A stretch of DNA of 46,343 nucleotides from Alkaliphilus hydrothermalis (GCF_016908555.1 NZ_JAFBEE010000022.1:1-46343), one strand, 5' to 3'; positions 33,697-41,886 are shown, counted from the stretch's first letter. Notes: generated by a model from the letters alone, not told the origin. Program-made: numbers and translations.

Positions 33697-35049
33697 TTAG
33701 TGGGGTAAAATCGTAAATCTTAGTACGAATAGGATTGCTAAAACAATCATCGTAGGATGGATTTCTTTAAATTTACCTGCTGCTACTTTTGTAATACAGT
33801 AGAAGATAATACCACCAGCGATTCCATTTGCAATACTGAAGGAGAATGGCATCAATGCAATCGTAAAGAATGCTGGTAATGCTTCTGAAAAATCATCAAA
33901 GTTAACATTTCTCACAGAACCCATCATTAATACCCCAACAATAATTAGTGCAGGTGCTGTTGCTGCTCCTGGTACCATTAATGCAAATGGAGCTAGGAAG
34001 ATAGAGAATAAGAATAATACTCCTGTTGTTACTGCTGTTAAACCTGTTTTACCACCTTCTGCTACTCCAGCAGCAGACTCAACAAAGGTAGTCACTGTAG
34101 ATGTCCCTAATACAGCACCAGCAGATGTTGCCACTGCATCGGCTAATAAAGCTTTGTTCATATTTGGAAGTTTACCATTTTCATCCAACATTTTTGCTTT
34201 TGCACCAGTTCCGATTAAAGTCCCGATTGTATCAAACATATCGACTAAGCTGAAGGAGATAACTACTGTAATCACACTCATAATTGCTCCTACAACACTT
34301 GCTTCACCAAGATTTAATAATCCTGCAAAGTCCATTTTCATAAATGTTGGAGTAATATCTAAAGAGAAATCCATCAATTGAGTATTTGTTACTCCCATTG
34401 GGATCCCGATTAATGTTGTTGCAACGATTCCGATTAATAAGGCACCTTTAGTACGTTTTACCATTAAGATAGCTGTGATGACAACTCCAATAACCCCTAG
34501 GATTGCCGCAGGTTCTTTAAAGTTAGCTAAAGCTACTAATGTTACTGGATTACCAATTACTATACCTGAGTTCTTAAATCCTAGTAAAGCAATGAATAAA
34601 CCAATACCACCACCGATGGCATGTTTTAAAGAATTTGGAATACCTTCAACAATCATTTCTCTAACGCCAGTTACTGTAAGAAAAATAAATACGATACCTG
34701 AAACAAAGATTGCCGCTAGAGCCTGTTGCCATGTATATCCCATTCCTAAAACAACGCCGTAGGTAAAGAATGCATTTAATCCCATTCCCGGTGCCTGGGC
34801 AAAAGGTAGGTTCGCATAGAATCCCATGATTAATGTACCAATTGCTGCTGATAAAGCTGTTGCCATGAATACTGCATTAAAGCTCATACCTGCTTGAGAT
34901 AAAATATCTGGGTTTACGAATAAAATATAAGCCATGGTGATAAAAGTAGTAATACCTGCTATAATTTCTGTTTTTACGTCGGTTTTGTTTTGCTTTAGTT
35001 GAAACTGTTTTTCTAAAAAGCTTGTGTTTGCCATAGTGTTTTGAGCCAC
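33697..35049 (-). CDS. Purine permease (AzgA-like, NCS2/NAT superfamily)
   Basis: A membrane transporter for hypoxanthine, guanine or adenine. The 450-residue protein has about 12 or more hydrophobic segments. The markers include ITTFITMAYILFVNPDIL near residue 35, FAQAPGMGLNAFFTY, VSFSLVDMFDTIGTLIGTG in the middle, and ATSAGAVLGTSTVTTFVESAAGVAEGGKTGL, as in the PbuG/PbuO/AzgA branch. The start is GTG 35049 with AAGGAGG 8 nt before. It is the only gene under the tandem riboswitch upstream, which supports a guanine or hypoxanthine substrate. Confidence 0.92.
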   Translation of the reverse strand: MAQNTMANTSFLEKQFQLKQNKTDVKTEIIAGITTFITMAYILFVNPDILSQAGMSFNAVFMATALSAAIGTLIMGFYANLPFAQAPGMGLNAFFTYGVVLGMGYTWQQALAAIFVSGIVFIFLTVTGVREMIVEGIPNSLKHAIGGGIGLFIALLGFKNSGIVIGNPVTLVALANFKEPAAILGVIGVVITAILMVKRTKGALLIGIVATTLIGIPMGVTNTQLMDFSLDITPTFMKMDFAGLLNLGEASVVGAIMSVITVVISFSLVDMFDTIGTLIGTGAKAKMLDENGKLPNMNKALLADAVATSAGAVLGTSTVTTFVESAAGVAEGGKTGLTAVTTGVLFLFSIFLAPFALMVPGAATAPALIIVGVLMMGSVRNVNFDDFSEALPAFFTIALMPFSFSIANGIAGGIIFYCITKVAAGKFKEIHPTMIVLAILFVLRFTILPH

Positions 35050-35079
35050 TTTGGATTCCTCCTTAATTTTTCTTTTTTT

Positions 35080-35140
35080 ATAAAAATATAAAACCCGGAA
35101 GGATAGGCATCATAGATGAAGTGAAACCTATCCGTCCGGG
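35080..35140 (-). terminator. Riboswitch expression-platform terminator of the permease gene
   Basis: On the minus strand CCCGGA-C-GGATAGG pairs with CCTATCC-T-TCCGGG, followed by TTTTATATTTTT. The 5' arm CCCGGACGG is also the 3' end of the ykkC-type aptamer, so ligand binding there should hold the arm and stop terminator formation. Confidence 0.85.
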
Positions 35141-35223
35141 CTTTTATCCCCTCGGTGTAGCATTTTTCTAAATGCCTGTACCGCTCGGACCTTCCTTTTT
35201 AAAGAAAGGAACCCTAGGTACAC
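35130..35223 (-). promoter_or_regulatory. ykkC-class aptamer, probably PRPP riboswitch (subtype 2b)
   Basis: The minus strand carries the ykkC core in order: CUAGGGUUCC, GGUCCGAGC, then UACACCGAGGGGAUAAAAGCCCGG. These blocks define ykkC RNAs, whose subtypes sense guanidine, ppGpp or PRPP. A hairpin, GCAUUUAGAAAAAUGC, lies between the conserved blocks. The direct tandem arrangement after a guanine aptamer, in front of a purine gene, points to the PRPP subtype, known from natural guanine-PRPP tandems. The shared arm with the terminator predicts that PRPP turns expression on. Confidence 0.82.
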
Positions 35224-35225
35224 TT

Positions 35226-35297
35226 TCACCCATAGTAGAATGATTTACGGTCATCCTGTAGAAACTGTCGAACCTTATTATCGACATTATACGAGCC
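35226..35297 (-). promoter_or_regulatory. Guanine-type purine riboswitch aptamer (permease leader)
   Basis: The minus strand reads the three-way junction of purine aptamers: P1 CUCGUA / UAUGGG, a P2 arm GUCGA/UCGAC, the junction AGUUUCUAC, a P3 arm with the ACCGUAAA loop side, and CUACUAUGGGUG. The specificity position (C74 in xpt numbering) is C, which predicts guanine or hypoxanthine, not adenine. It directly precedes the ykkC-type aptamer and shares its terminator. Confidence 0.95.
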
Positions 35298-35334
35298 AAA
35301 TATTCGTTTTTGATTAATTCTTTAACCTAAGTTT

Positions 35335-35363
35335 ATTTTAACAAATCAAAGGGGCTAGGTCAA
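35335..35363 (-). promoter_or_regulatory. Promoter of the permease riboswitch transcript
   Basis: TTGACC (35358-35363, minus strand) and TAAAAT (35335-35340) are 17 nt apart, about 38 nt upstream of the guanine aptamer. No other strong promoter lies between guaA and the permease. Confidence 0.7.
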
Positions 35364-35455
35364 TATGTTTTTCGAATATTTTTATCAAATTTATTGGTAT
35401 TAATTTGTGTTATTGCGAACATATTAAAGTTTAAGAAGCTATAATGTTCGTGTTT

Positions 35456-36988
35456 TTACTCCCACTCTACTGTTGATGGTGGCTTACTTGTAATGTCATA
35501 CACAATTCTATTAACGTTATCTACTTCATTGACGATTCTTCTAGACATTCTTTCCAATACTTCAAAGGGAATACGGGCCCAATCGGCTGTCATGGCATCG
35601 GAGCTGGTGATGGCACGGATACCAATCGTGTGGGCATAGGTTCTTTCGTCCCCCATGACACCAACACTCTTGATGTTAGGAAGAACAGCAAAGTACTGCC
35701 AGATTTCTCGATCAAGGTTTGCCTTTTTAATTTCTTCACGAACAATCGCATCAGCTTCACGAACAATGTGCAGCTTTTCTTCTGTAATTTCCCCTAATAC
35801 CCTCACTGCTAGACCTGGCCCCGGGAAAGGTTGTCTCCAAACAATCTCCTCTGGTAATCCCAGTTCTGTTCCTACTTCTCTAACTTCATCCTTGAAAAGA
35901 TACTTAAATGGTTCGATTAACTCAAATTTCATATCTTCTGGAAGTCCACCTACATTGTGATGACTCTTGATTACCGCTGCTGTATCAGTGCCACTTTCAA
36001 TGATATCTGGGTATAGGGTCCCCTGTACTAAATAGTCTATTTCCCCTAATTTATTGGCTTCTTCTTCAAAAAGACGAATGAATTCTTCACCTATAATCTT
36101 TCTCTTCTTCTCAGGATCATCTATCCCTGTTAACTTTCCTAAGAAACGATCTTTTGCATTCACTCTAATGAAATTCATCTTAAATTTATTTTTAAAGATT
36201 TCTTCAACCCAATCCCCTTCGTCTTTTCTTAAAAGACCATGGTCTACGAAAATACAGGTTAAGTTTTCTCCAACAGCTTGATGCACTAGTACCGCTGCTA
36301 CAGAAGAGTCTACTCCCCCAGATAGGGCACATAGAACCTTCTTATCTCCCACCTGTTGTCTAATGGCTTCAACTTCTTCTTCGATATAGTTTTTCATTGT
36401 CCAAGTACCTTCACAGCCACATACTTCATATAGGAAGTTCTTAAGCATCGCCTTACCATTCTCAGTATGCTCTACCTCTGGGTGGAATTGTACTGCATAG
36501 TGTTTGTCTGCTACATTTTCCATTGCCGCAACTGGACAGTCCTCTGTAGAAGCTGTGATGACAAAGCCTTCTGGAGCTTTTTCAATGAAATCCGTATGAC
36601 TCATCCAACAAATTGAGTCCTGTGGAATGTCCTTAAATAATAAGGAATCTTCATTTATGTTTAAAGCAGTCTTTCCATACTCTCTATTTTTTGCTCTATT
36701 TACTTTTCCGCCTAATGACTCTGCCATTAATTGTCCACCGTAGCAGATTCCAAGGATTGGAATACCCATCTTAAATATTTCCTCATCACATTTTGGTGCC
36801 TTTTCTCCGTATACACTGGAGGGCCCACCGGTAAAGATAATTCCTTGTGGGTTCTTTTGTTTTATTTCATCTACAGAAATCTTGTAGGATACTACCTCAC
36901 AGAAAACATTAAATTCCCTTACTCTTCTTGCAATTAATTGATTATATTGTCCGCCAAAATCTAGAACTAAGATTAACTCGTTATTCAT
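35456..36988 (-). CDS. guaA: GMP synthase (glutamine-hydrolysing)
   Basis: GuaA aminates XMP to GMP. The 510-residue protein has a glutaminase domain first (DFGGQYNQLIARRVRE, the nucleophile in GICYGGQLMAE, and FHPEVEHTENG), then the ATP pyrophosphatase P-loop ALSGGVDSSVAA, then the C-terminal dimerisation domain ending KPPSTVEWE, the family's usual end. It follows guaB by 33 nt on the same strand, so both are under the guaB riboswitch. A weak hairpin without a T-run follows the gene. Confidence 0.98.
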   Translation of the reverse strand: MNNELILVLDFGGQYNQLIARRVREFNVFCEVVSYKISVDEIKQKNPQGIIFTGGPSSVYGEKAPKCDEEIFKMGIPILGICYGGQLMAESLGGKVNRAKNREYGKTALNINEDSLLFKDIPQDSICWMSHTDFIEKAPEGFVITASTEDCPVAAMENVADKHYAVQFHPEVEHTENGKAMLKNFLYEVCGCEGTWTMKNYIEEEVEAIRQQVGDKKVLCALSGGVDSSVAAVLVHQAVGENLTCIFVDHGLLRKDEGDWVEEIFKNKFKMNFIRVNAKDRFLGKLTGIDDPEKKRKIIGEEFIRLFEEEANKLGEIDYLVQGTLYPDIIESGTDTAAVIKSHHNVGGLPEDMKFELIEPFKYLFKDEVREVGTELGLPEEIVWRQPFPGPGLAVRVLGEITEEKLHIVREADAIVREEIKKANLDREIWQYFAVLPNIKSVGVMGDERTYAHTIGIRAITSSDAMTADWARIPFEVLERMSRRIVNEVDNVNRIVYDITSKPPSTVEWE

Positions 36989-37021
36989 TTTTATCCATCC
37001 TTTCCAGTGGGTACTAGGTTC

Positions 37022-38482
37022 TTATTCGCTTATGCTATAGTTTGGAGCTTCTTTAGTAATGGTAATGTCATGGGGATGACTTTCCTTTAGACCTGCTCCT
37101 GTGATTCTAATGAATTGACCCTTTTCTTGCAATTCTGCTATTGTAGCAGTTCCACAGTATCCCATACCTGCCCTTAATCCACCGATTAATTGATATACCG
37201 TATCCTTTAGAGGTCCTTTGTAAGGCACTTTTCCTTCTACACCTTCTGGTACTAGTTTTTGATTTTCCACTTGGAAATATCTATCCTTACTTCCTTTTTT
37301 CATGGCTGCAATCGAACCCATTCCCCTATAGGATTTGAAGCTTCTTCCTTTAAAAATAATTGTTTCTCCTGGGCTTTCCTCAGTACCAGCAAATAAGGAA
37401 CCGATCATTACAATTCCTGCACCTGCTGCAATTGCCTTTGGAATGTCTCCTGAATATTTAATTCCTCCATCAGCAATAATCGGTACACCATAGGGCTTTG
37501 CTGCCTGAGCACAGTCATAGATAGCGGTGATTTGTGGAACTCCAATCCCTGCCACTACTCTAGTTGTACAGATGGACCCTGGTCCAATTCCAACCTTTAC
37601 TGCATCTGCTCCAGCTTCAATTAACTCTACTGTTGCCCCCGCTGTAGCAACATTACCAGCAATCAACTGTAAATCAGGATATTTATCTTTAATTTTCTTA
37701 ACTGCCTCAATAACTCCCTTAGAGTGTCCATGGGCTGTATCAATTACAACTACGTCAACCTTTGCATGATATAGGGCATTTACACGATCCATCATATCGG
37801 CAGTAACCCCAACAGCAGCACCTACCAATAATCTTCCCTGTTGGTCCTTAGCTGAGTTTGGATACTTAATGGCCTTTTCAATATCTTTGATTGTAATCAG
37901 ACCCTTTAACATTCCGTCTTCGTCTAGTATAGGAAGTTTTTCAATTTTATGACTCATTAATATCTCTTGAGCTTCCTGCATTGTAATTCCCTCTAGGGCT
38001 GTTACTAGATTTTCCTTAGTCATTACTTCTCCGATTTTTCTTTTATGATCCTTCAAGAAACGCATATCTCTATTGGTAATGATACCTACTAATTTTCCAT
38101 TAACAGTAATCGGTACTCCTGAGATATGGTATCTAGCCATTAATTCTTCTGCATCTTCTACAGCATGTTCTGGTGATAGGAAGAAGGGATCAACAATGAC
38201 ACCATGCTCGCTTCTTTTTACTTTATCTACCTCTAGCGCTTGTTCTTCGACGGTCATGTTTTTATGGATGATTCCAATACCACCTTCACGGGCCATTGAA
38301 ATAGCCATTTTACCTTCTGTTACTGTATCCATACCTGAACTCATCATAGGAATATTAAGTTTAATCTTCTTCGTTAAGTTTGCCGAGATATCAACTTGAT
38401 TTGGTAGAATTTCTGATTTTGCAGGAATTAATAAGACATCATCAAACGTTAAACCTTCTTTTACTAATTTTCCCTCCATCAT
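37022..38482 (-). CDS. guaB: IMP dehydrogenase
   Basis: IMPDH oxidises IMP to XMP, the first step of the guanine branch. The 486-residue protein has the barrel start GLTFDDVLLIPAKSEI, a pair of CBS domains at about 95-205 inserted in the barrel, the catalytic loop GIGPGSICTTRVV with its Cys, and the flap segment YRGMGSIAAM. CBS domains bind adenine and guanine nucleotides and tune activity. ATG 38482 follows GGAGGAG. It is the first gene of the guaB-guaA operon controlled by the leader riboswitch. Confidence 0.98.
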   Translation of the reverse strand: MMEGKLVKEGLTFDDVLLIPAKSEILPNQVDISANLTKKIKLNIPMMSSGMDTVTEGKMAISMAREGGIGIIHKNMTVEEQALEVDKVKRSEHGVIVDPFFLSPEHAVEDAEELMARYHISGVPITVNGKLVGIITNRDMRFLKDHKRKIGEVMTKENLVTALEGITMQEAQEILMSHKIEKLPILDEDGMLKGLITIKDIEKAIKYPNSAKDQQGRLLVGAAVGVTADMMDRVNALYHAKVDVVVIDTAHGHSKGVIEAVKKIKDKYPDLQLIAGNVATAGATVELIEAGADAVKVGIGPGSICTTRVVAGIGVPQITAIYDCAQAAKPYGVPIIADGGIKYSGDIPKAIAAGAGIVMIGSLFAGTEESPGETIIFKGRSFKSYRGMGSIAAMKKGSKDRYFQVENQKLVPEGVEGKVPYKGPLKDTVYQLIGGLRAGMGYCGTATIAELQEKGQFIRITGAGLKESHPHDITITKEAPNYSISE

Positions 38483-38520
38483 TGTTGCTCCTCCTCTATT
38501 TTAAATTTATCATTATATCC

Positions 38521-38573
38521 AAAGTTCTCTTTTATATTAATTTAATGTAGAACTCTCTTATTCGTTATAAAGA
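38521..38573. repeat. Dispersed short repeat, copy 2
   Basis: Starts AAAGTTCTCTTTT and contains AATGTAGAAC and TTATTCG, matching 20766-20819 at about four in five positions. Here it lies in the guaB 5' untranslated region between the terminator and the ribosome site. The AGTTCT / AGAACT ends can form a weak hairpin. Confidence 0.6.
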
Positions 38574-38630
38574 AAAAAGACCTGCATAATAATTTCCCTC
38601 TTTTAGAGTGAAATTATTATACAGGTCTTA
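38573..38630 (-). terminator. guaB riboswitch terminator
   Basis: On the minus strand AAGACCTGTATAATAATTT pairs with AAATTATTATGCAGGTCTT and is followed by a T-run. The segment TTATTATA near 38680-38690, next to P1, can pair with its 5' arm as an antiterminator, which makes this an off-switch for guanine. Confidence 0.88.
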
Positions 38631-38691
38631 AAAAAACTTTAAGTCCTTGGTATCCTTTTATAAATACCAACCATCACTTAATATAATAACT

Positions 38692-38764
38692 CCACCCATA
38701 GTCAAATGTTTTACGGTCATTTGGTAGAAACTGCCGAACCATATTTTCGGCCTTATATGAGTGC
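38692..38764 (-). promoter_or_regulatory. Guanine riboswitch aptamer of guaB-guaA
   Basis: On the minus strand, P1 is CACUCAUA / UAUGGGUG, P2 is GCCGA / UCGGC, the junction reads AGUUUCUACC, and P3 is AAAUG / CAUUU with the ACCGUAAA side. Position 74 is C (UUGACUAUGGG), so guanine or hypoxanthine is the ligand. A hairpin, TTGGTAT / ATACCAA, lies between aptamer and terminator. Confidence 0.95.
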
Positions 38765-38785
38765 TTCGATTAAATTGTTATAACT

Positions 38786-38814
38786 AAGTTATCAGATGGC
38801 TAGGTGTATGTCAA
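38786..38814 (-). promoter_or_regulatory. Promoter of guaB
   Basis: TTGACA (38809-38814, minus strand) and TAACTT (38786-38791) are 17 nt apart and lie about 20 nt upstream of the riboswitch. From here to 39000 I see no gene. Confidence 0.65.
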
Positions 38815-39000
38815 GAATAAAAACAAAGATTTTCAACATGTTTCGATTTTTTTATATTTGGTGCGGAATGATATCGTTTTCAGGAGGGTTTTAGCAAATA
38901 ACACCATTATAACCATAAGAAACTGTCTGATTTAGTGTTGACAATCCAATAAATCTAATAAAGGAATATTTGTGTTTCAATAAACATTATTAATAATATG

Positions 39001-39147
39001 TTATTTTTTCAAATTATTTAGAACAAATCCACCTAATATCCCTATAACAATTCCAATAGGGATATTATTAAACACAACTCCAAAACTTGTTCCTAAGCAT
39101 ATACCCAGAGTAATGAAATTAATTTTTTCTTTCTCTTTCATATTCAT
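39001..39147 (-). CDS. Small glycine-zipper-like membrane protein
   Basis: A 48-residue frame starts MNMKEKEKINFITLGICLG and ends NNLKK. A charged start precedes two hydrophobic segments, FITLGICLGTSFGVVF and IPIGIVIGILGGFVL, with glycines every three to four residues, like a glycine-zipper hairpin. An excellent ribosome site (AAAGGGGGAG) stands before ATG 39147. Function unknown. It may act with the truncated protease gene just upstream, but nothing shows this. Confidence 0.65.
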   Translation of the reverse strand: MNMKEKEKINFITLGICLGTSFGVVFNNIPIGIVIGILGGFVLNNLKK

Positions 39148-39218
39148 ATAATCTCCCCCTTTCTTGACATTAGACTGCAAGATAAGTGATAGGTCTTGGT
39201 TCTATTCTACTTTAAACT

Positions 39219-39569
39219 TTATGAATTATTATCAAATTCATTTAGGTAGAAGATTCTGTCTAAATAATTTTCAATACTGTTATACTTATGATTATCTTCA
39301 TAAATATATTTATCAATCTCATTAACGTCATCTCCATTTATGTCCCATTTAAAAGTTACAATACTCATGATGAAGTTATATTTATCATTATAATACTGTG
39401 TTTGACCTATATTCTTTTTATACGTTTTTTCTCCAATCAAATATGCATTTGACAGATTTTCCCTTAATGATAGTGCTAATATTTCACTGCAGCTCATGGA
39501 ATGTTTATCAACAATAATAAAAATCTTATTGAATTTGATATAATCATCATTTGAATAATAGGAACCCTG
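39219..39569 (-). pseudogene. C-terminal fragment of an S41-family (CtpA/Tsp-like) peptidase
   Basis: The frame open from 39569 to 39219 encodes FNKIFIIVDKHSMSCSEIL, then NAYLIGEKTYKKNIGQTQ and FIMSIVTFKWDINGDDVNEID. This matches the catalytic core of S41 proteases: a strand, the Ser motif (usually SASASE), then Lys in GEKTxGK. The conserved GK is KK here. A TGA at 39570-39572 blocks the frame upstream, and a neighbouring frame may continue it (KDYMNDRVP), so a frameshift is likely. There is no room for the N-terminal and PDZ regions before the terminator at 39626. It is almost certainly a dead remnant. Confidence 0.75.
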
Positions 39570-39625
39570 TCATTCATGTAATCTTTAATTCTTTCTAATT
39601 ATGAGATTTTCCAACTGTGAGACAT

Positions 39626-39681
39626 AAAAAAGCGCCTCCTTGAAGTAGCCATTATTTTAAACGGTCTACTTCAAGGGGAGT
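39626..39681 (-). terminator. Terminator of the reductase-thioesterase operon
   Basis: On the minus strand CTCCCCTTGAAGTAG pairs with CTACTTCAAGGAG around a 20-nt loop and is followed by a T-run. It lies 52 nt after the thioesterase stop. Confidence 0.9.
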
Positions 39682-39732
39682 ATAACATTTTAGTGTTTAG
39701 CATTGCTTTTTTTCAAACAACTTCTGTATAAC

Positions 39733-40128
39733 TTATTTTCCTTTTTGATTCACCCGATCCAAAAACTTATCCATTTGGATAATATATCTCTCATGGGTTC
39801 CTTCTCCGATTTTTTCCTGTTCATCAAAGGCTTCTACTTTAAAACTCAATTTTTTTCCTTCAATTTTAACTAACTCCGCCACTGCATAGACCTTCATCCC
39901 TACTGGTGTTGCTGCTAGATGTTTTACATCTAAATGAGTCCCTACACTGGCAAATCCCTCTGGTAAATGGGGATCAACTGCCTTTAGGGCTGCCCCCTCC
40001 ATTAGACCAATCATGAGGGGTGTTGCGTAGACCTTTACACCACCACTACCAAAAGCTTCAGCCGTATCTTTATCTGTTACTGTAATTTCTAATTTTCCTT
40101 CCATACCAACTTTAAGGTTAAATTCCAT
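39733..40128 (-). CDS. FlK-like hotdog-fold thioesterase
   Basis: A 131-residue acyl-CoA thioesterase-like protein. It has the order typical of the fluoroacetyl-CoA thioesterase (FlK) group: a Ser/Thr-containing strand, FGSGGVKVYATP; a Glu in IGLMEGAALKA; and a His in VGTHLDVKHLAATPVG. The substrate in this organism is not known. The ATG at 40128 has AGAGGTGA 6 nt before; the longer GTG start at 40137 uses that same sequence. It is the last of three co-directional genes. Confidence 0.88.
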   Translation of the reverse strand: MEFNLKVGMEGKLEITVTDKDTAEAFGSGGVKVYATPLMIGLMEGAALKAVDPHLPEGFASVGTHLDVKHLAATPVGMKVYAVAELVKIEGKKLSFKVEAFDEQEKIGEGTHERYIIQMDKFLDRVNQKGK

Positions 40129-40178
40129 TAAGTTCACCTCTTTAGTTATTAAATGATATATTACAATATTATTTTACA

Positions 40179-40379
40179 CTATTTCTTTAAAAACCAAAAT
40201 ACATATCCACATTGATTACATACATAGTTTTTTGCAGCTTTATTAGCCCAATCAAAGCCTAAAAATGATGCCCCAGCAGTATTCATTAAAGTCTCTCTAG
40301 TCCAAAATTCATCGTGGTCACATACTGGACAAACTAAAGACTTACCCATTATCTCATGTTTAGATGCTTCCTGTGTCAT
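40179..40379 (-). CDS. Small zinc-ribbon protein
   Basis: A 66-residue protein with two CxxC pairs, CPVC (about 17-20) and CNQC (about 54-57), that would bind one zinc. The linker contains FWTRETLMNTAGASFLGFDWANKAAKNYV. The role is unknown; such ribbons often mediate nucleic acid or protein contacts. It lies 11 nt after the reductase gene and 50 nt before the thioesterase, so it is co-transcribed with them. ATG 40379 overlaps a good ribosome site (GGAGGTGC). Confidence 0.8.
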   Translation of the reverse strand: MTQEASKHEIMGKSLVCPVCDHDEFWTRETLMNTAGASFLGFDWANKAAKNYVCNQCGYVFWFLKK

Positions 40380-40390
40380 TTTAGCACCTC

Positions 40391-41488
40391 CTATTTTACA
40401 AACTCAGCCATTTCCTTCAATCGTTCAATGATAGGAAGTTTTTGAGTACATAAATTTTCACAGACTCCACAGGCAATACATTCTTCTGGTAATATATCCT
40501 CTGGCTTCAAGCTTCCTCTTTCCTTTAACCAATGAAGATGCTCCATCATTCTTTCAGGCCCATCTAGTATAGATAGATTGTAGGCTTCTAAGTAGTTTGG
40601 AATCTTGATTTTCTTAGGACACTTCATGCAATAGCCACAGGTAGTACATAGGGTATTGATTCCTGTGCCAATCTTTTCTTGGATTTCTTTCTCTTTTTGT
40701 GGAGAGATCATCAACGGTCTTTCAATAGTTTGGACATTCTCCTCCACCTCTTCAATAGTTCCCATACCTGCTAATACTACTGTGATTCCTTTTTGAGCGG
40801 CATTAAATCTCAGGGCTGCTTGAGGTACTGTTTCATCCTCATAGCTTCTTAAAAAATCAAAGTACTGTTGATGCTGTGGGATCAAGCCACCACCTAAAGG
40901 ATTCATGGTAACCACCCCAATATTATGCTGGATGGCCGCATCAACCCCCTCTTGTCTATAAGGATGGTTAATGGCGTTATAACCTAAAAGAACCCCTTCG
41001 TAGGCATCATCTTCAATGATAGTTTTAATATCTGAACCGTTACAATGGGTTGAAATTACTAGATGGTCAATAAGTCCTTCTTTTTTAGCCTTCATAGCAC
41101 CTTCATAGGGTCCACCGGGAGCCATTACACGTTTATATTGGTCAAGGTCCATCACACACCACATATGAAAGAAATTAATTTTTTCAACTCCCATTCGCTC
41201 CATAGAGTTTTCAATTCTCCATCTAACCTGATCAGCTGTAGCTTCTTTATTTACGCTACTTTTTGTTGAAACATAAAACTCTCCAGGCATATTTTTAAAT
41301 GCTTTTCCAAATATGTATTCACTTCTATCCTTACAATAAAAAGGAGCTGTGTCAAAATAATTTATACCTAGGGCATTAGCTCTACGAACTACCTCTGCAC
41401 CGTAGTCTTCATCTTCTCCAAACCGCATTCCGCCAAAACCGATTACCGATACTTTTTTACCTGTTTTTCCATAATCTCTGTATTCCAT
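40391..41488 (-). CDS. Aldo/keto reductase fused to ferredoxin-like 4Fe-4S domain
   Basis: The N-terminal part (1 to about 270) is an aldo/keto reductase barrel: VSVIGFGGMRFGED, then YFDTAPFYCKDRSEYIFG with the catalytic Asp and Tyr, YVSTKS with Lys, and FFHMW with His. The C-terminus (about 280-365) has two cysteine clusters, CTTCGYCMKCP and CIACGVCENLC, for 4Fe-4S centres. These fused oxidoreductases are common in clostridia; the natural substrate is unknown. I take ATG 41488 with AAGGAGGGTGA upstream rather than GTG 41497. It heads a three-gene operon. Confidence 0.92.
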   Translation of the reverse strand: MEYRDYGKTGKKVSVIGFGGMRFGEDEDYGAEVVRRANALGINYFDTAPFYCKDRSEYIFGKAFKNMPGEFYVSTKSSVNKEATADQVRWRIENSMERMGVEKINFFHMWCVMDLDQYKRVMAPGGPYEGAMKAKKEGLIDHLVISTHCNGSDIKTIIEDDAYEGVLLGYNAINHPYRQEGVDAAIQHNIGVVTMNPLGGGLIPQHQQYFDFLRSYEDETVPQAALRFNAAQKGITVVLAGMGTIEEVEENVQTIERPLMISPQKEKEIQEKIGTGINTLCTTCGYCMKCPKKIKIPNYLEAYNLSILDGPERMMEHLHWLKERGSLKPEDILPEECIACGVCENLCTQKLPIIERLKEMAEFVK

Positions 41489-41679
41489 CCCAGTCACCCT
41501 CCTTATCTAATGTTTCCCATTTCTATTATATCCTATTATTAGAATTTTTCCAATTTATATAGAGTTGCGAAATTATTTTTTAATAAAATTATTACCATCA
41601 TTGGAATCTATTAGTAGGGTTAATTGTCTTACAATGAGATAAGCTAATATAGAAGATTAAAACCAAAGGAGGTTTTACT

Positions 41680-41886
41680 ATGGCTAGTTTTTGGGAAAAG
41701 CTAACAGCCCATTGGTTCCGAAATAGTGCAGATAATGCCGCAATGAAACATGAGTATGGAAGTGGCTATGGTGAAGTTGTTGATGAGCTTGAAGCTGAAG
41801 ATCAGTCACCATTAGTATCCACATCTCAATTGGTGGTGAATCCAACGATTGAAATGGAGGAGAATATGACAAGTCATAGAAACTAG
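41680..41886 (+). CDS. Small hypothetical protein
   Basis: A 68-residue acidic protein (MASFWEKLTAHWFRNSADN at the start; later VVDELEAEDQSP). I do not recognise the family. AAAGGAGG precedes the ATG at 41680. An opposite-strand frame over the same interval lacks a ribosome site. It stands just before two spore-coat-type genes on the same strand, so a sporulation role is plausible but unproven. Confidence 0.65.
   Translation: MASFWEKLTAHWFRNSADNAAMKHEYGSGYGEVVDELEAEDQSPLVSTSQLVVNPTIEMEENMTSHRN

Noticed and set aside
36731..36937. Plus-strand frame within guaA, and similar frames within purL, guaB and the permease
   Set aside because: They are antisense shadows of strongly conserved enzymes.
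38815..39000. TTGACA near 38937 as a promoter for a hidden rightward gene
   Set aside because: No -10 at the right distance and no open frame follows it.
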